Shown one piece after another: positions 6,102 to 13,765 of a stretch of DNA of 18,608 nt. The notes beneath the pieces are model-generated. The model was not told the origin of the DNA, did no database searches, and worked only from the letters and a program-made list of their open reading frames with translations. Where the stretch lies: NCBI GenBank assembly GCA_031255985.1, contig JAIRRL010000094.1, forward strand, positions 1-18,608. The letters run 5' to 3'. How positions within the stretch are numbered: position 1 is the stretch's first letter; the number at the start of each line of letters is the position of its first letter. Made by a program: the position numbers and the translations under genes. Source of the DNA: Gracilibacteraceae bacterium. Its GTDB lineage: Bacteria > Bacillota > Desulfitobacteriia > Desulfitobacteriales > Syntrophobotulaceae.

Positions 6102-6506
6102 TCAGGTCCTTTCACACAATTCCAGAAGAACGCCCTTTGTTTCTTTCGGATGGACAAAAGCGATGCGCGCGCCGCCCGCGCCGTAACGCGGCGTCTGATC
6201 GATCAGGCGCACGCCTTTTTCCTTTAGCTCCGCCAAAGTCGCGTCGATGCTCTCCACCCGCAGGGCGATATGCTGAATCCCCTCGCCGTTTTTCTCGATA
6301 AAACGGGCGATTGGGCCGTCCGGCGCCGTGCTTTCCAGAAGTTCCAGCTCCCCTTCGCCGCAGGGCAAAAAGGCCACGGTCACTTTCTGCTCACTCACTT
6401 CTTCCGTGCCGCCCGCCTTCAGACCCAATGTTTCCTCGTACCATTTCACGGCGGCCTGGAGGTCTTTTACGGCTATGCCGATATGATCGATTTGGGTTAC
6501 GTTCAT
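6102..6506 (-). CDS. mce: Methylmalonyl-CoA epimerase
   Basis: This 134-residue VOC-superfamily protein interconverts (R)- and (S)-methylmalonyl-CoA, linking the mutase (R product) to the decarboxylase (S substrate). Paired beta-alpha-beta-beta-beta modules are visible, with metal ligands His8 (IDHIGIAV), His79 (GIQHIALRV) and Glu129 (VLLELCE). The PRYGAGGARIAFVHPKETKGVLLEL block is diagnostic for the family. The ATG overlaps the meaB stop as ATGA. The length is normal and nothing appears broken. Confidence 0.96.
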   Translation of the reverse strand: MNVTQIDHIGIAVKDLQAAVKWYEETLGLKAGGTEEVSEQKVTVAFLPCGEGELELLESTAPDGPIARFIEKNGEGIQHIALRVESIDATLAELKEKGVRLIDQTPRYGAGGARIAFVHPKETKGVLLELCERT

Positions 6507-7474
6507 TTTATTTTCTCCTCAATTTGACTCACGATTTCCTCGGCCCAGGCGTACGGATTGCGGCTATGGCTGAGGAAACCGTTGATATTATCATCGAAAG
6601 AGTCGGCCTCGATCACGGGGGCCAGCACCCGCCTGTATACCCTGTCCTGCATATAGGCCAGCAGTTCCTCCCTCAGGCGTCTGTTGCGGCGGGTCAGCAG
6701 TTCGTCCGATTCTTTCATGCATCCATAATTTTCCATTATGGAGTCGCAAAGATCGCCAACGCCGTCGTTCTTTTCCGCGCTCACCATGAGTACGGGCGGT
6801 TGGCGCTCGCCCATATTCGGATTCATGTCCAGCATCATTTGCAATTCCCTGGATGTCCGGTCGGCGCCCGGCAGATCTTTTTTGTTGACCGCGAACACGT
6901 CGCCGATCTCCAGAACGCCGGCCTTGATGGCCTGGATCTCGTCGCCCAGGCCGGGCACGGTGATGACCAAAACCAGATCGGCCACGTTCATGATCGCCAC
7001 TTCGGACTGCCCGACCCCCACCGTCTCAATCAAAACGATGTCGTAACCGCAGGCGTCCAGAATACTGACCGCGCCGGAGCAGGCCAAAGACAGCCCGCCC
7101 AGCTGGCCGCGCGTACTCATGGAGCGGATATAGACTTCCTTGATCAAAGCCAGATCGTTCATACGCACCCGGTCGCCCAAAATAGCGCCGCCGGTGAACG
7201 GACTGCTGGGATCAACCGCGATGACCCCGACCCGGTATCCTTTGGATATCCAGTATTTTACCATCTTGTCCGTCAAGGTGCTTTTGCCCGCGCCGGGGGC
7301 GCCGGTAATCCCGACGATAACAGCGTGGCCGGTATGCGCCCATAGTTGCCGCATGATGAGATTTTCGGTCAGACCATAGGTTTCAATATGACTGATCATG
7401 CGGCCGATCGCCCGTTTGTCGCCGCTTTGCCCCCGGACCAGCAATTCTTGAAAATCTACGGTATTATGAGGCAT
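6503..7474 (-). CDS. meaB: MeaB/ArgK-type G3E GTPase, mutase chaperone
   Basis: This 323-residue GTPase loads and protects adenosylcobalamin in methylmalonyl-CoA mutase, ejecting damaged cofactor (family knowledge for MeaB/MMAA). The P-loop is GAPGAGKST (58-66), followed by AVDPSSPFTGGAILGDRVRM (residues 86-105), the IETVGVGQSE switch region (149-158) and the guanine-specificity motif NKKD (197-200). It overlaps the mutase B12 subunit by 11 bases and the epimerase by 4, so it is tightly co-translated with its client. Older annotations as an arginine/ornithine transport ATPase do not fit this context. Confidence 0.96.
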   Translation of the reverse strand: MPHNTVDFQELLVRGQSGDKRAIGRMISHIETYGLTENLIMRQLWAHTGHAVIVGITGAPGAGKSTLTDKMVKYWISKGYRVGVIAVDPSSPFTGGAILGDRVRMNDLALIKEVYIRSMSTRGQLGGLSLACSGAVSILDACGYDIVLIETVGVGQSEVAIMNVADLVLVITVPGLGDEIQAIKAGVLEIGDVFAVNKKDLPGADRTSRELQMMLDMNPNMGERQPPVLMVSAEKNDGVGDLCDSIMENYGCMKESDELLTRRNRRLREELLAYMQDRVYRRVLAPVIEADSFDDNINGFLSHSRNPYAWAEEIVSQIEEKIK

Positions 7475-7862
7475 AGCGGCTCCGCAGGAAGTTGGTGATG
7501 TCGGCGAGAGGCGCGCCGGGAGTGAATATTTCCGCGACGCCGGCTTCTTTCAGGCCCGGAATATCGTCGTCCGGAATGATGCCGCCGCCAAAGAGGAGAA
7601 TATCCGACGCGTTCTGTTCTTTTAACAGCTCGATGATACGGGGAAATAAATAGCCGTGCGCTCCCGACAGCACGGAAATCCCGATGGCGTTCACGTCTTC
7701 CGATATGGCCGCCGCCACGATCTGCTCCGGCGACTGACGCAGGCCGGTGTAAATAACTTCGTAACCGGCGTCCCGCAAAGTCCGCGCGATCACCTTCGCG
7801 CCGCGGTCATGCCCGTCCAGTCCGGGCTTGGCAATGAGAATTCTTATTTTCTTGTCCGCCAT
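7464..7862 (-). CDS. mcmA2: Methylmalonyl-CoA mutase small subunit (B12-binding domain)
   Basis: A stand-alone 132-residue cobalamin-binding domain. It holds the lower-ligand signature DGHDRG (Asp16-x-His18-x-x-Gly21), with SVLSGAH (the SxL motif) and FGGGI further on, the three conserved contacts of base-off, His-on B12 binding. In most bacteria this domain is the C-terminus of the mutase large chain; here it is a separate protein encoded immediately after the catalytic chain (stop and start abut as TAAATG). Its size matches the detached domain exactly, so it is a genuine split subunit and not a frameshift of a longer gene. Confidence 0.95.
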   Translation of the reverse strand: MADKKIRILIAKPGLDGHDRGAKVIARTLRDAGYEVIYTGLRQSPEQIVAAAISEDVNAIGISVLSGAHGYLFPRIIELLKEQNASDILLFGGGIIPDDDIPGLKEAGVAEIFTPGAPLADITNFLRSRYAS

Positions 7863-9506
7863 TTACAGCACCTCCGTCGCGCGGTATTCACCAAATACGG
7901 CGCGCAGTTCGTTGCAGATTTCGCCTTCGGTACAATAGAGCCGCGCACAATCCAGGATATAGGGCATCAGGTTGGCGTCGGTTTCCGCCGCCGCGCGCAA
8001 AGCGTCCAATTTCTCCCGCACCTGTTCCTGGTTGCGGTTGCGGCGCACTTCCGTCACTTTCCGGATCTGATGTTCGGCGGTCGCCGGATCAATCTTATGC
8101 AGCTGGCCAACCGGCACTTTTTCCACCATGAACTCGTTCTGGCCGACGACGATCTGATCCTTCACTTCCACCGCCTTCTGGTACTCATAGGCGCTTTCGG
8201 TAATCTCGCGCTGGATGAAGCCCTGTTCGACCGCCTTGGTGGCGCCGCCCAGATCATCGATGCGAGCGATGTATTCTTCCGCTTTTTCCTGCAGCATATC
8301 GGTCAGGCTTTCCACAAAATAGCTGCCGGCCAGCGGGTCGATGGTGTCGGCGACTCCCGATTCGTAACCGATGATCTGCTGGGTGCGCAAAGCGATGCGT
8401 ACAGATTCCTCGGTGGGGAGGGCCAGAGCCTCGTCCTTGCTGTTGGTGTGCAGAGACTGGGTGCCGCCCATCACGGCCGCGAGGGACTGGATGGCGACCC
8501 GGACGATATTGTTGTCAGGCTGCTGGGCGGTCAAGGTGCAGCCGGCGGTCTGGGTATGGAAACGCAGCATCATGGAGCGTTCCTTCTTGGCGTGGAATCT
8601 TTCTTTCATGATTTTCGCCCATAAACGTCTGGCGGCGCGGAATTTCGCGACTTCCTCCAGCAGATTGTTATGGGAGGCGAAGAAGAAGGCCAGGCGGCCG
8701 GCGAAATCATCCACGTCCATGCCGGCGTTGAGAGCGGCTTCCACATAAGCGATGCCGTCGGCCAGGGTAAAGGCGATTTCCTGGGCGGCGGTGCAGCCCG
8801 CTTCGCGCATATGATAACCGGAGATGGAAATCGTGTTCCATTTCGGCGTGTTAGCCGAGCAGTAGGCGAATAAATTCGTGACCAGGCGCATGGAAGGAGC
8901 GGGCGGGAATATATAAGTGCCGCGCGCCGCGTATTCTTTCAGGATATCGTTTTGGGTCGTGCCGTTCAGCTTGTCCGCCGTCACACCCTGTTTTTCCGCG
9001 GCGGCGATGTAAAAAGCCAAGAGGACGACGGCGGGGGCGTTGATCGTCATGGACGTGCTTACTTTGTCCATCGGGATGCCGTCAAACAGAATTTCCATGT
9101 CTTTCATGGAGTCAATCGCCACGCCCACCCGGCCTATTTCGCCGGTGGCCAGGGGATCGTCCGAATCATAGCCGATCTGAGTGGGCAGGTCGAAAGCGAT
9201 CGACAGGCCCGTCTGGCCCTGGGACAGGAGATATTTGTAGCGCTGATTGCTTTCCTCCGCGGTGGCAAAACCCGCGTATTGCCGCATGGTCCACAGCCGG
9301 CCCCGGTACATCGTCGGCTGGACGCCTCTGGTGAACGGATACTGTCCCGGATAACCGAGCGCCGTATCATAATCCGAGCGCAGGTCTTCCGGCGTGGCCA
9401 GCCGCTCTAACGGAAAGCCGCTGGTACTTTTGAACTCCTTACGCTCTTTCCCGCGCTCCAGCGCTTTGGCGAGGGTCGTCTCGGCCCACTTTTGTTTGTC
9501 GCTCAT
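7863..9506 (-). CDS. mcmA1: Methylmalonyl-CoA mutase large subunit (catalytic TIM barrel)
   Basis: This 547-residue chain is the substrate-binding barrel that isomerises succinyl-CoA to (R)-methylmalonyl-CoA by a radical mechanism, using adenosylcobalamin held by the adjacent small subunit. The entry motif FTRGVQPTMYRGRLWTMRQY contains Tyr77, and Arg207 lies in PPAPSMRL; this Tyr/Arg pair distinguishes methylmalonyl-CoA mutase from isobutyryl-CoA mutase (Phe/Gln). The catalytic His232 is in SISGYHMREAG. Other family blocks are LSIAFDLPTQIGYDSDDP and GGTQSLHTNSKDEALALPTE. The chain ends where the B12 domain would begin in fused enzymes. A GGGAGAG lies before the ATG. A perfect hairpin stands about 75 bases upstream. 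Confidence 0.96.
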   Translation of the reverse strand: MSDKQKWAETTLAKALERGKERKEFKSTSGFPLERLATPEDLRSDYDTALGYPGQYPFTRGVQPTMYRGRLWTMRQYAGFATAEESNQRYKYLLSQGQTGLSIAFDLPTQIGYDSDDPLATGEIGRVGVAIDSMKDMEILFDGIPMDKVSTSMTINAPAVVLLAFYIAAAEKQGVTADKLNGTTQNDILKEYAARGTYIFPPAPSMRLVTNLFAYCSANTPKWNTISISGYHMREAGCTAAQEIAFTLADGIAYVEAALNAGMDVDDFAGRLAFFFASHNNLLEEVAKFRAARRLWAKIMKERFHAKKERSMMLRFHTQTAGCTLTAQQPDNNIVRVAIQSLAAVMGGTQSLHTNSKDEALALPTEESVRIALRTQQIIGYESGVADTIDPLAGSYFVESLTDMLQEKAEEYIARIDDLGGATKAVEQGFIQREITESAYEYQKAVEVKDQIVVGQNEFMVEKVPVGQLHKIDPATAEHQIRKVTEVRRNRNQEQVREKLDALRAAAETDANLMPYILDCARLYCTEGEICNELRAVFGEYRATEVL

Positions 9507-9580
9507 TTTGAATCACTCTCCCTCTTTTACTCTCGGACTTGTCCGGCCGCCGGGCAAAAACGCTACTGCTGCGCCAGCGC

Positions 9581-9618
9581 CCTTTCGCGCCCCGGCGGCA
9601 AGGCCGGGGCGCGAAAGG
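9581..9618. promoter_or_regulatory. Perfect 15-bp hairpin between fumB and the mutase
   Basis: Arms 9581-9595 and 9604-9618 are exactly complementary (CCTTTCGCGCCCCGG), with an eight-base loop. It lies about 50 bases after the fumB stop and 75 before the mutase start. On the minus (gene) strand no T-run follows, so full termination is unlikely; partial attenuation or mRNA processing is possible. On the plus strand TTTT follows. Confidence 0.6.
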
Positions 9619-9666
9619 TTTTATGCGTCTATTTTTTTGCCAAGTCCTTGGGCGGGCGTCTTTTTT

Positions 9667-10227
9667 TCACGCTTCCGTGTTATATTGATTGACGCCTTCA
9701 ATATAGAGATCACCGCCGTGTACGTCGTTGATCACGGTCACCGGCATATTTTCCACCGTCAGTCTTCTGACGGCTTCCGGGCCGAGATCGGGGTAAGCGA
9801 TGACTTCCGCTGTTTTGATACATCTGGCGGTCAGGGCCGCCGCTCCCCCGGTCGAACCGAAGTAGACGGCTTTATAGTCCTTGATCGCCTGTTTGACTTC
9901 GTCGTTCCGTTTCCCCTTGCCGATCATCCCGCGCAATCCGGATTGGGCGATCAGAGTCGGGGCGTAAGCGTCCATCCGGTAACTGGTGGTCGGCCCGGCG
10001 GAACCGATGGGTTTGCCCGGCTTCGCGGGCGCCGGCCCGACATAATAAATCACCTGGCCCTGGAGATCCATCGGCAGCGGTTCTCCCGCCTTGAGCAGAT
10101 CCACGAGCCTCTTGTGCGCCGCGTCGCGCCCGGTATAAATCACCCCGCTCAAATAGACTAAATCGCCTATGCGCAGCGACTCAAGATCCGCGTCGCTAAG
10201 GGGAGTGGTCAAGTATTTCTCCGCCAT
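9667..10227 (-). CDS. fumB: Class I fumarate hydratase, beta (C-terminal) subunit
   Basis: At 186 residues this has the length of the separate C-terminal subunit of two-subunit, iron-sulfur fumarases. It forms part of the active site that interconverts malate and fumarate. Diagnostic stretches are the LTTPLSDADLESLRIGDLVYLSG opening, GPTTSYRMD, GLRGMIGKG and YFGSTGGAAAL. AGGAGG overlaps the TAG stop of the alpha gene and lies directly before its own ATG (10-base gap between the genes), so the two subunits are made together. Tartrate dehydratase has the same architecture, but the neighbouring succinate/fumarate genes favour fumarase. Confidence 0.94.
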   Translation of the reverse strand: MAEKYLTTPLSDADLESLRIGDLVYLSGVIYTGRDAAHKRLVDLLKAGEPLPMDLQGQVIYYVGPAPAKPGKPIGSAGPTTSYRMDAYAPTLIAQSGLRGMIGKGKRNDEVKQAIKDYKAVYFGSTGGAAALTARCIKTAEVIAYPDLGPEAVRRLTVENMPVTVINDVHGGDLYIEGVNQYNTEA

Positions 10228-10237
10228 TTCCTACCTC

Positions 10238-11077
10238 CTACAGAACCGTTGATTTATGCCGCGCGGCATGACAATTGATGTTCACAGCTACAGGGAAGCT
10301 GGCTATATGACAGGGATGATACTCGATAGCCACGCCCAGGGCGGTGCATTTGCCCCCCAGTCCGGCGGGGCCGATGCCAAGCTTGTTGATGTCGCTTAAC
10401 AGCTCCGCTTCCAAAGCAGCCATTTCCGGGATCGGGCTGGGTTCGCCCAGTTCGCGCAGCAGAGCCTTCTTGGCCAGGAGGGCCGAGTATTCAAAATTGC
10501 CGCCTACGCCCACGCCCACCACAATCGGTGGGCAGGGATTCGGGCCGGCCTGGCGCACCCGCTCGATGACGACTTGTTTTAAACCGTCCCGTCCGGCGGA
10601 AGGAGGCAGCATCGCCACCGTACTCATGTTTTCACTGCCGCCGCCCTTGGGGGCCACCGTGATTTTCAGGGAATCGCCGGTCACCAGCTCGGTATGAATG
10701 ATCGGCGGGGCGTTGTTGCCGGTGTTGGCTCTGGTAAGAGGATCACACATGGATTTGCGCAGATAGCCGTCCGCATAGCCTTTGATCACGCCCTCGGTCA
10801 CGGCGTCTCTGATCGTGCCGCCGCTCACGCGCGCGTCCTGCCCCACTTCCAGGAAAACAACGGCCACGCCGCAGTCCTGGCACATGGGAACCTGTTCTTC
10901 GGCGGCGATTTCCGCGTTTTCCAGCAGCTGTTTAAACACGTCCTTGCCCGTCGGGGAAACTTCTTCCGTCAATCCTTTTTTGAAAGCGTCCACCACGTCG
11001 GCGCCGAGGTAATAATTGCCTTCCATGCACAGCCGCGCTACTTCGTTAACGATCGTTTGATATTCGATGGTTTTCGT
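10238..11077 (-). CDS. fumA: Class I fumarate hydratase, alpha (Fe-S) subunit; apparent ACG start
   Basis: The N-terminal subunit of a two-chain [4Fe-4S] fumarase, about 279 residues. Recognisable blocks are PMCQDCGVAVVFLEVG, with the first cluster cysteine; LTRANTGNNAPPIIH; GPNPCPPIVVGVGVGGNFEYSALLAKKAL; and the closing GGKCTALGVAIEYHPCHIASFPV. The first canonical in-frame start, ATG at 11026, would delete the conserved N-terminal helix: 17 upstream codons read KTIEYQTIVNEVARLC after an ACG, the same place where family members begin M-(K/R)-T-I. GGGAGG (11086-11091) lies eight bases before that ACG, and no ATG, GTG or TTG occurs in this frame between the upstream stop and 11026. I therefore place the start at the ACG. 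Either ACG is really used, or it reflects an ATG mutation or sequencing error. Confidence 0.9.
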   Translation of the reverse strand, partial: TKTIEYQTIVNEVARLCMEGNYYLGADVVDAFKKGLTEEVSPTGKDVFKQLLENAEIAAEEQVPMCQDCGVAVVFLEVGQDARVSGGTIRDAVTEGVIKGYADGYLRKSMCDPLTRANTGNNAPPIIHTELVTGDSLKITVAPKGGGSENMSTVAMLPPSAGRDGLKQVVIERVRQAGPNPCPPIVVGVGVGGNFEYSALLAKKALLRELGEPSPIPEMAALEAELLSDINKLGIGPAGLGGKCTALGVAIEYHPCHIASFPVAVNINCHAARHKSTVL

Positions 11078-11085
11078 TTGCTTCG

Positions 11086-11091
11086 CCTCCC
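11086..11091 (-). promoter_or_regulatory. fumA: Ribosome binding site pointing at the fumA ACG
   Basis: GGGAGG on the minus strand is separated by eight bases from the ACG at 11075-11077 and by 59 bases from the first ATG. This spacing decides the start. Confidence 0.75.
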
Positions 11092-11156
11092 AACCTGATT
11101 GATAATTTGAATTTTACCGCTTAACCGTTCCGTTCAAACTTATCTGCCGCCGGGGG

Positions 11157-11933
11157 TTATTTGGTGCGCCAGCTGCGAACCGCGTATTTGAAGGTTTCCT
11201 TGTTCATGAAAGCGATGTGATTGGTCAGCGGGATTTCCTTGGGACAGACCTTGCGGCAGTTCTGAGCGTTGCCGCACTCCTGAATCCCGCCCTCCAGCAT
11301 CAAGGCGTCCAGACGGTCTTCCTTGTGCATCTCGCCGATGGGATGCGTGTTGAAAAGGCGCACCTGAGCGATATGGGAAGGGCCGATGAATTTTGATTTG
11401 TTGCTGACGTTGGGACAGGCTTCCTGGCAGCAGCCGCAGGTCATGCAGCGGGAGATGATATAGGCCCATTGCTGCTCCCGGTCGGGGACTCTGGGGCCGC
11501 GGGCGATCGCCCAGCTTCCGTCCACGGGAACCCAGGCTTTGACCCGCTTCAGGTTTTCAAACATCCGGTCGCGGTTGATCGTGAGATCGCGGATTATGGG
11601 GAACTTGGTCAGCGGGGCCAGCACGATCTGTTTGCCGAACCCGGTCTGATCGTAAATCTTGTCAATCAGGGCGGCGCAAGCCTGGCGCGGGACGCCGTTG
11701 ATCAGCATGGTGCAGGCGCCGCACACTTCCTCCAGGCAATTGCACTCCCAGACTACCGGATTGACCGCTTTGCCCTGGGCGTTAACCGGATTTTTGCGCA
11801 CTTCCATCAAAACGGAAACGACGTTCATATTGGGTTTATAGGGAATATTGAACTCTTCCCAGTACGGCGCCGAATCCGGCCCGTCCTGGCGTTTGACTTT
11901 AATGTTGATAAATTTGCCGCTCTCACTTGCCAC
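11157..11933 (-). CDS. sdhB: Succinate dehydrogenase/fumarate reductase iron-sulfur subunit
   Basis: At 258 residues this chain carries three clusters that pass electrons between the flavoprotein and the quinone site. The N-terminal [2Fe-2S] cysteines lie in ECNCLEEVCGACTMLINGVP and RQAC (Cys66, 71, 74, 86). The C-terminal ferredoxin-like cysteines are in CMTCGCCQEACP (163-173) and ECGNAQNCRKVCP (220-230), arranged for [4Fe-4S] and [3Fe-4S] clusters. Its start overlaps the end of sdhA by 11 bases. Length and spacing resemble the Bacillus-type enzyme. In this fermentative block it probably works as fumarate reductase. Confidence 0.96.
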   Translation of the reverse strand: MASESGKFINIKVKRQDGPDSAPYWEEFNIPYKPNMNVVSVLMEVRKNPVNAQGKAVNPVVWECNCLEEVCGACTMLINGVPRQACAALIDKIYDQTGFGKQIVLAPLTKFPIIRDLTINRDRMFENLKRVKAWVPVDGSWAIARGPRVPDREQQWAYIISRCMTCGCCQEACPNVSNKSKFIGPSHIAQVRLFNTHPIGEMHKEDRLDALMLEGGIQECGNAQNCRKVCPKEIPLTNHIAFMNKETFKYAVRSWRTK

Positions 11934-13689
11934 TGGCCGACACCTCCTTCGCTACATTGTACACCCGTTTGCGCGGTTTGATTAAAGAGGTATCCACGTC
12001 CTCCCACTCGATTACCGGGCCGTCCGGCGTCCAGCGGGATTTGGAGGTTTTGAGGAATTTTTCGTCGTTGCGATCCGGGAATTCCGGTTTGTAATGACTG
12101 CCGCGGCTCTCGTCCCGCCGCAAGGCGCCGACGGTGATGGCGTGAGCCACTTCGATCATGTTTTTCAGGTCGCGGGTGAAGAAGATGGTCTGATTGCTGA
12201 AGCCGTGGCCGTCCACCATGTTTATCTTTTCCCAGCGCTCCTTGATTGCCCGGATGGCTTCCTCGTTGGCCGCCAAATCCTTGTTGTTGCGGACGATGCC
12301 CACATTGGCCCGCATCGTGTCGCCCAGTTCCTGATGCAGCACGTAAGGATTCTCCGTACCGCTCATCTTCGTGATCTTTTCGTGGAAAATTTCCTGTTTT
12401 TTCATTTCCTGGGTGAAAATCTTCTCGTCGGTGTCTTCCGCCGTTTTGCTCAGGCCCTTGATATATTTCAGGGCCGCCGGGCCGCAGACGGTGCCGCTGT
12501 AAAGAGCGGAGAGCAGAGAGTTGGCCCCCAGGCGGTTGGCGCCGTGATACATATAGTCACATTCGCCGGCGGCGAATAAGCCGGGAATACAGGTCATATG
12601 ATCTTCGTCCACGTGGATGCCGCCCATGAAGTAGTGGATGCCGGGGAAAATCTTCATCGCGACTTTGCGGGGATCGTCGCCGTGGAATTTTTCGTAGATT
12701 TCCATGATGCCGCCCAGACGGCGATTGAGGAAATCGGTCGGCAGATGGGACAGATCCAGATAAACCTGGTTTTTGCCGTCAATGCCCAGGCCCATGTCCA
12801 CACATACTTTGTGAATGGCGCGGGAAGCGATGTCTCTCGGCACGAGGTTGCCGTAGGCCGGATACATTTCTTCCAGGAAATACCAGGGCTTGCCGTCTTT
12901 GTAAGTCCAGACCCTTCCCCCTTCGCCGCGGGCCGATTCGGACATGAGCCGCGTTTTGTCGTCGCCCAGCATGGCGGTGGGATGAATCTGGATGAATTCC
13001 ATGTTGGCCAGATAGGCGCCCTGCTGGAAAATGCTGCCGGCGGCCGTGCCGGTGCAGATGGTGGAGGTGGTGCTCTTGGCGTAGATCATGCCGCCGCCGC
13101 CGGTCGCCAAAATCACGGCGTCGCCTTTGAATATGCGGATTTCCATGGTTGTGAGGTTCTGGGCGATGCAGCCGCGGCAAACGCCGTCCTCGTCGATAAC
13201 CGCGGAAAGGAATTCCCAGCCTTCGTATTTTTGCACCGTGCCGGCGGCTTCGTGCTTGCGCACCTGCTCGTCGCAGCAATATTCAAGCTGGGCGCCGGTC
13301 GTCGCGCCCGCGAAAGCCGTGCGCTTGTTTTTCTGCCCGCCGAAATTGCGCAGGTCCAGCAGTCCTTCCGCCGTGCGGGTAAACATGACGCCCATGCGGT
13401 CCATCGTGTAGATGATGCCGGGCGCGGCGTCGCACATTCTTTTGACCGGCGGCTGGTTAGCCAGGAAATCGCCGCCGTAAATCGTGTCGTCGAAGTGTTC
13501 CCAGGTCGAATCGCTTTCGCCTTTTGTGTCCAGCGCGGCGTTAATGCCGCCCTGAGCGCAAACAGAATGTGATCTCTTCACCGGAACCAAGGAGATCAAA
13601 TCGACCTGTACGTTTTTTTCCGCTATTCTCATAGTCGCCATCAGGCCGGCCAGTCCGCCGCCGACGACAATAATTTTTTGTTTACTCAA
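11923..13689 (-). CDS. sdhA: Succinate dehydrogenase/fumarate reductase flavoprotein subunit
   Basis: This 588-residue flavoprotein interconverts fumarate and succinate. It has the FAD dinucleotide fold VVGGGLAGLMATMRIAE (8-24), the covalent-FAD histidine His41 in RSHSVCAQGG, the catalytic region HPTAMLGDD...SESARGEGGRVW (about 238-265) and GANRLGANSLLSALYSG (from about 380). Length and the MSKQKIIVVGGG opening match Bacillus-type SdhA. The start codon is TTG; GGAGG lies 11 bases upstream, and no better start exists. The gene sits between sdhC and sdhB with the usual CAB order. Nothing suggests inactivation. Confidence 0.96.
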   Translation of the reverse strand: MSKQKIIVVGGGLAGLMATMRIAEKNVQVDLISLVPVKRSHSVCAQGGINAALDTKGESDSTWEHFDDTIYGGDFLANQPPVKRMCDAAPGIIYTMDRMGVMFTRTAEGLLDLRNFGGQKNKRTAFAGATTGAQLEYCCDEQVRKHEAAGTVQKYEGWEFLSAVIDEDGVCRGCIAQNLTTMEIRIFKGDAVILATGGGGMIYAKSTTSTICTGTAAGSIFQQGAYLANMEFIQIHPTAMLGDDKTRLMSESARGEGGRVWTYKDGKPWYFLEEMYPAYGNLVPRDIASRAIHKVCVDMGLGIDGKNQVYLDLSHLPTDFLNRRLGGIMEIYEKFHGDDPRKVAMKIFPGIHYFMGGIHVDEDHMTCIPGLFAAGECDYMYHGANRLGANSLLSALYSGTVCGPAALKYIKGLSKTAEDTDEKIFTQEMKKQEIFHEKITKMSGTENPYVLHQELGDTMRANVGIVRNNKDLAANEEAIRAIKERWEKINMVDGHGFSNQTIFFTRDLKNMIEVAHAITVGALRRDESRGSHYKPEFPDRNDEKFLKTSKSRWTPDGPVIEWEDVDTSLIKPRKRVYNVAKEVSASGK

Positions 13690-13726
13690 ATCACTTCTTC
13701 CCTCCCTATGTTAAGTCATTAAGGCA

Positions 13727-13742
13727 GGCCGCGCGCGCGGCC
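13727..13742. promoter_or_regulatory. GC palindrome between sdhC and sdhA
   Basis: GGCCGCGCGCGCGGCC is a perfect 16-base palindrome in the 76-base gap between sdhC and sdhA. A small CGGAA/TTCCG stem adjoins it on the sdhC side. It could form an intercistronic hairpin affecting mRNA stability. It could equally be chance in a GC-rich spacer. Confidence 0.35.
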
Positions 13743-13765
13743 GGAAGTTTTCCGCCGGCGCTGCG

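Noticed and set aside
4966..6186. Long plus-strand open frame (406 codons) opposite mmdA
   Set aside because: It is antisense to a clear full-length carboxyltransferase gene; the translation is low-information His/Arg/Ala-rich sequence with no family resemblance. GC-rich genes routinely give such shadows.
11024..11026. ATG at 11026 as fumA start
   Set aside because: It lies inside the conserved first helix, lacks a ribosome binding site and would remove 16-17 family-typical residues.
11929..11935. GCCACTG resembling the B12-box of cobalamin riboswitches
   Set aside because: It is on the plus strand inside the sdhA/sdhB coding overlap of minus-strand genes, with none of the surrounding riboswitch helices.
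12598..13572. Plus-strand open frame (324 codons) opposite sdhA
   Set aside because: Antisense shadow of the flavoprotein gene, with no ribosome binding site pattern or recognisable domain.
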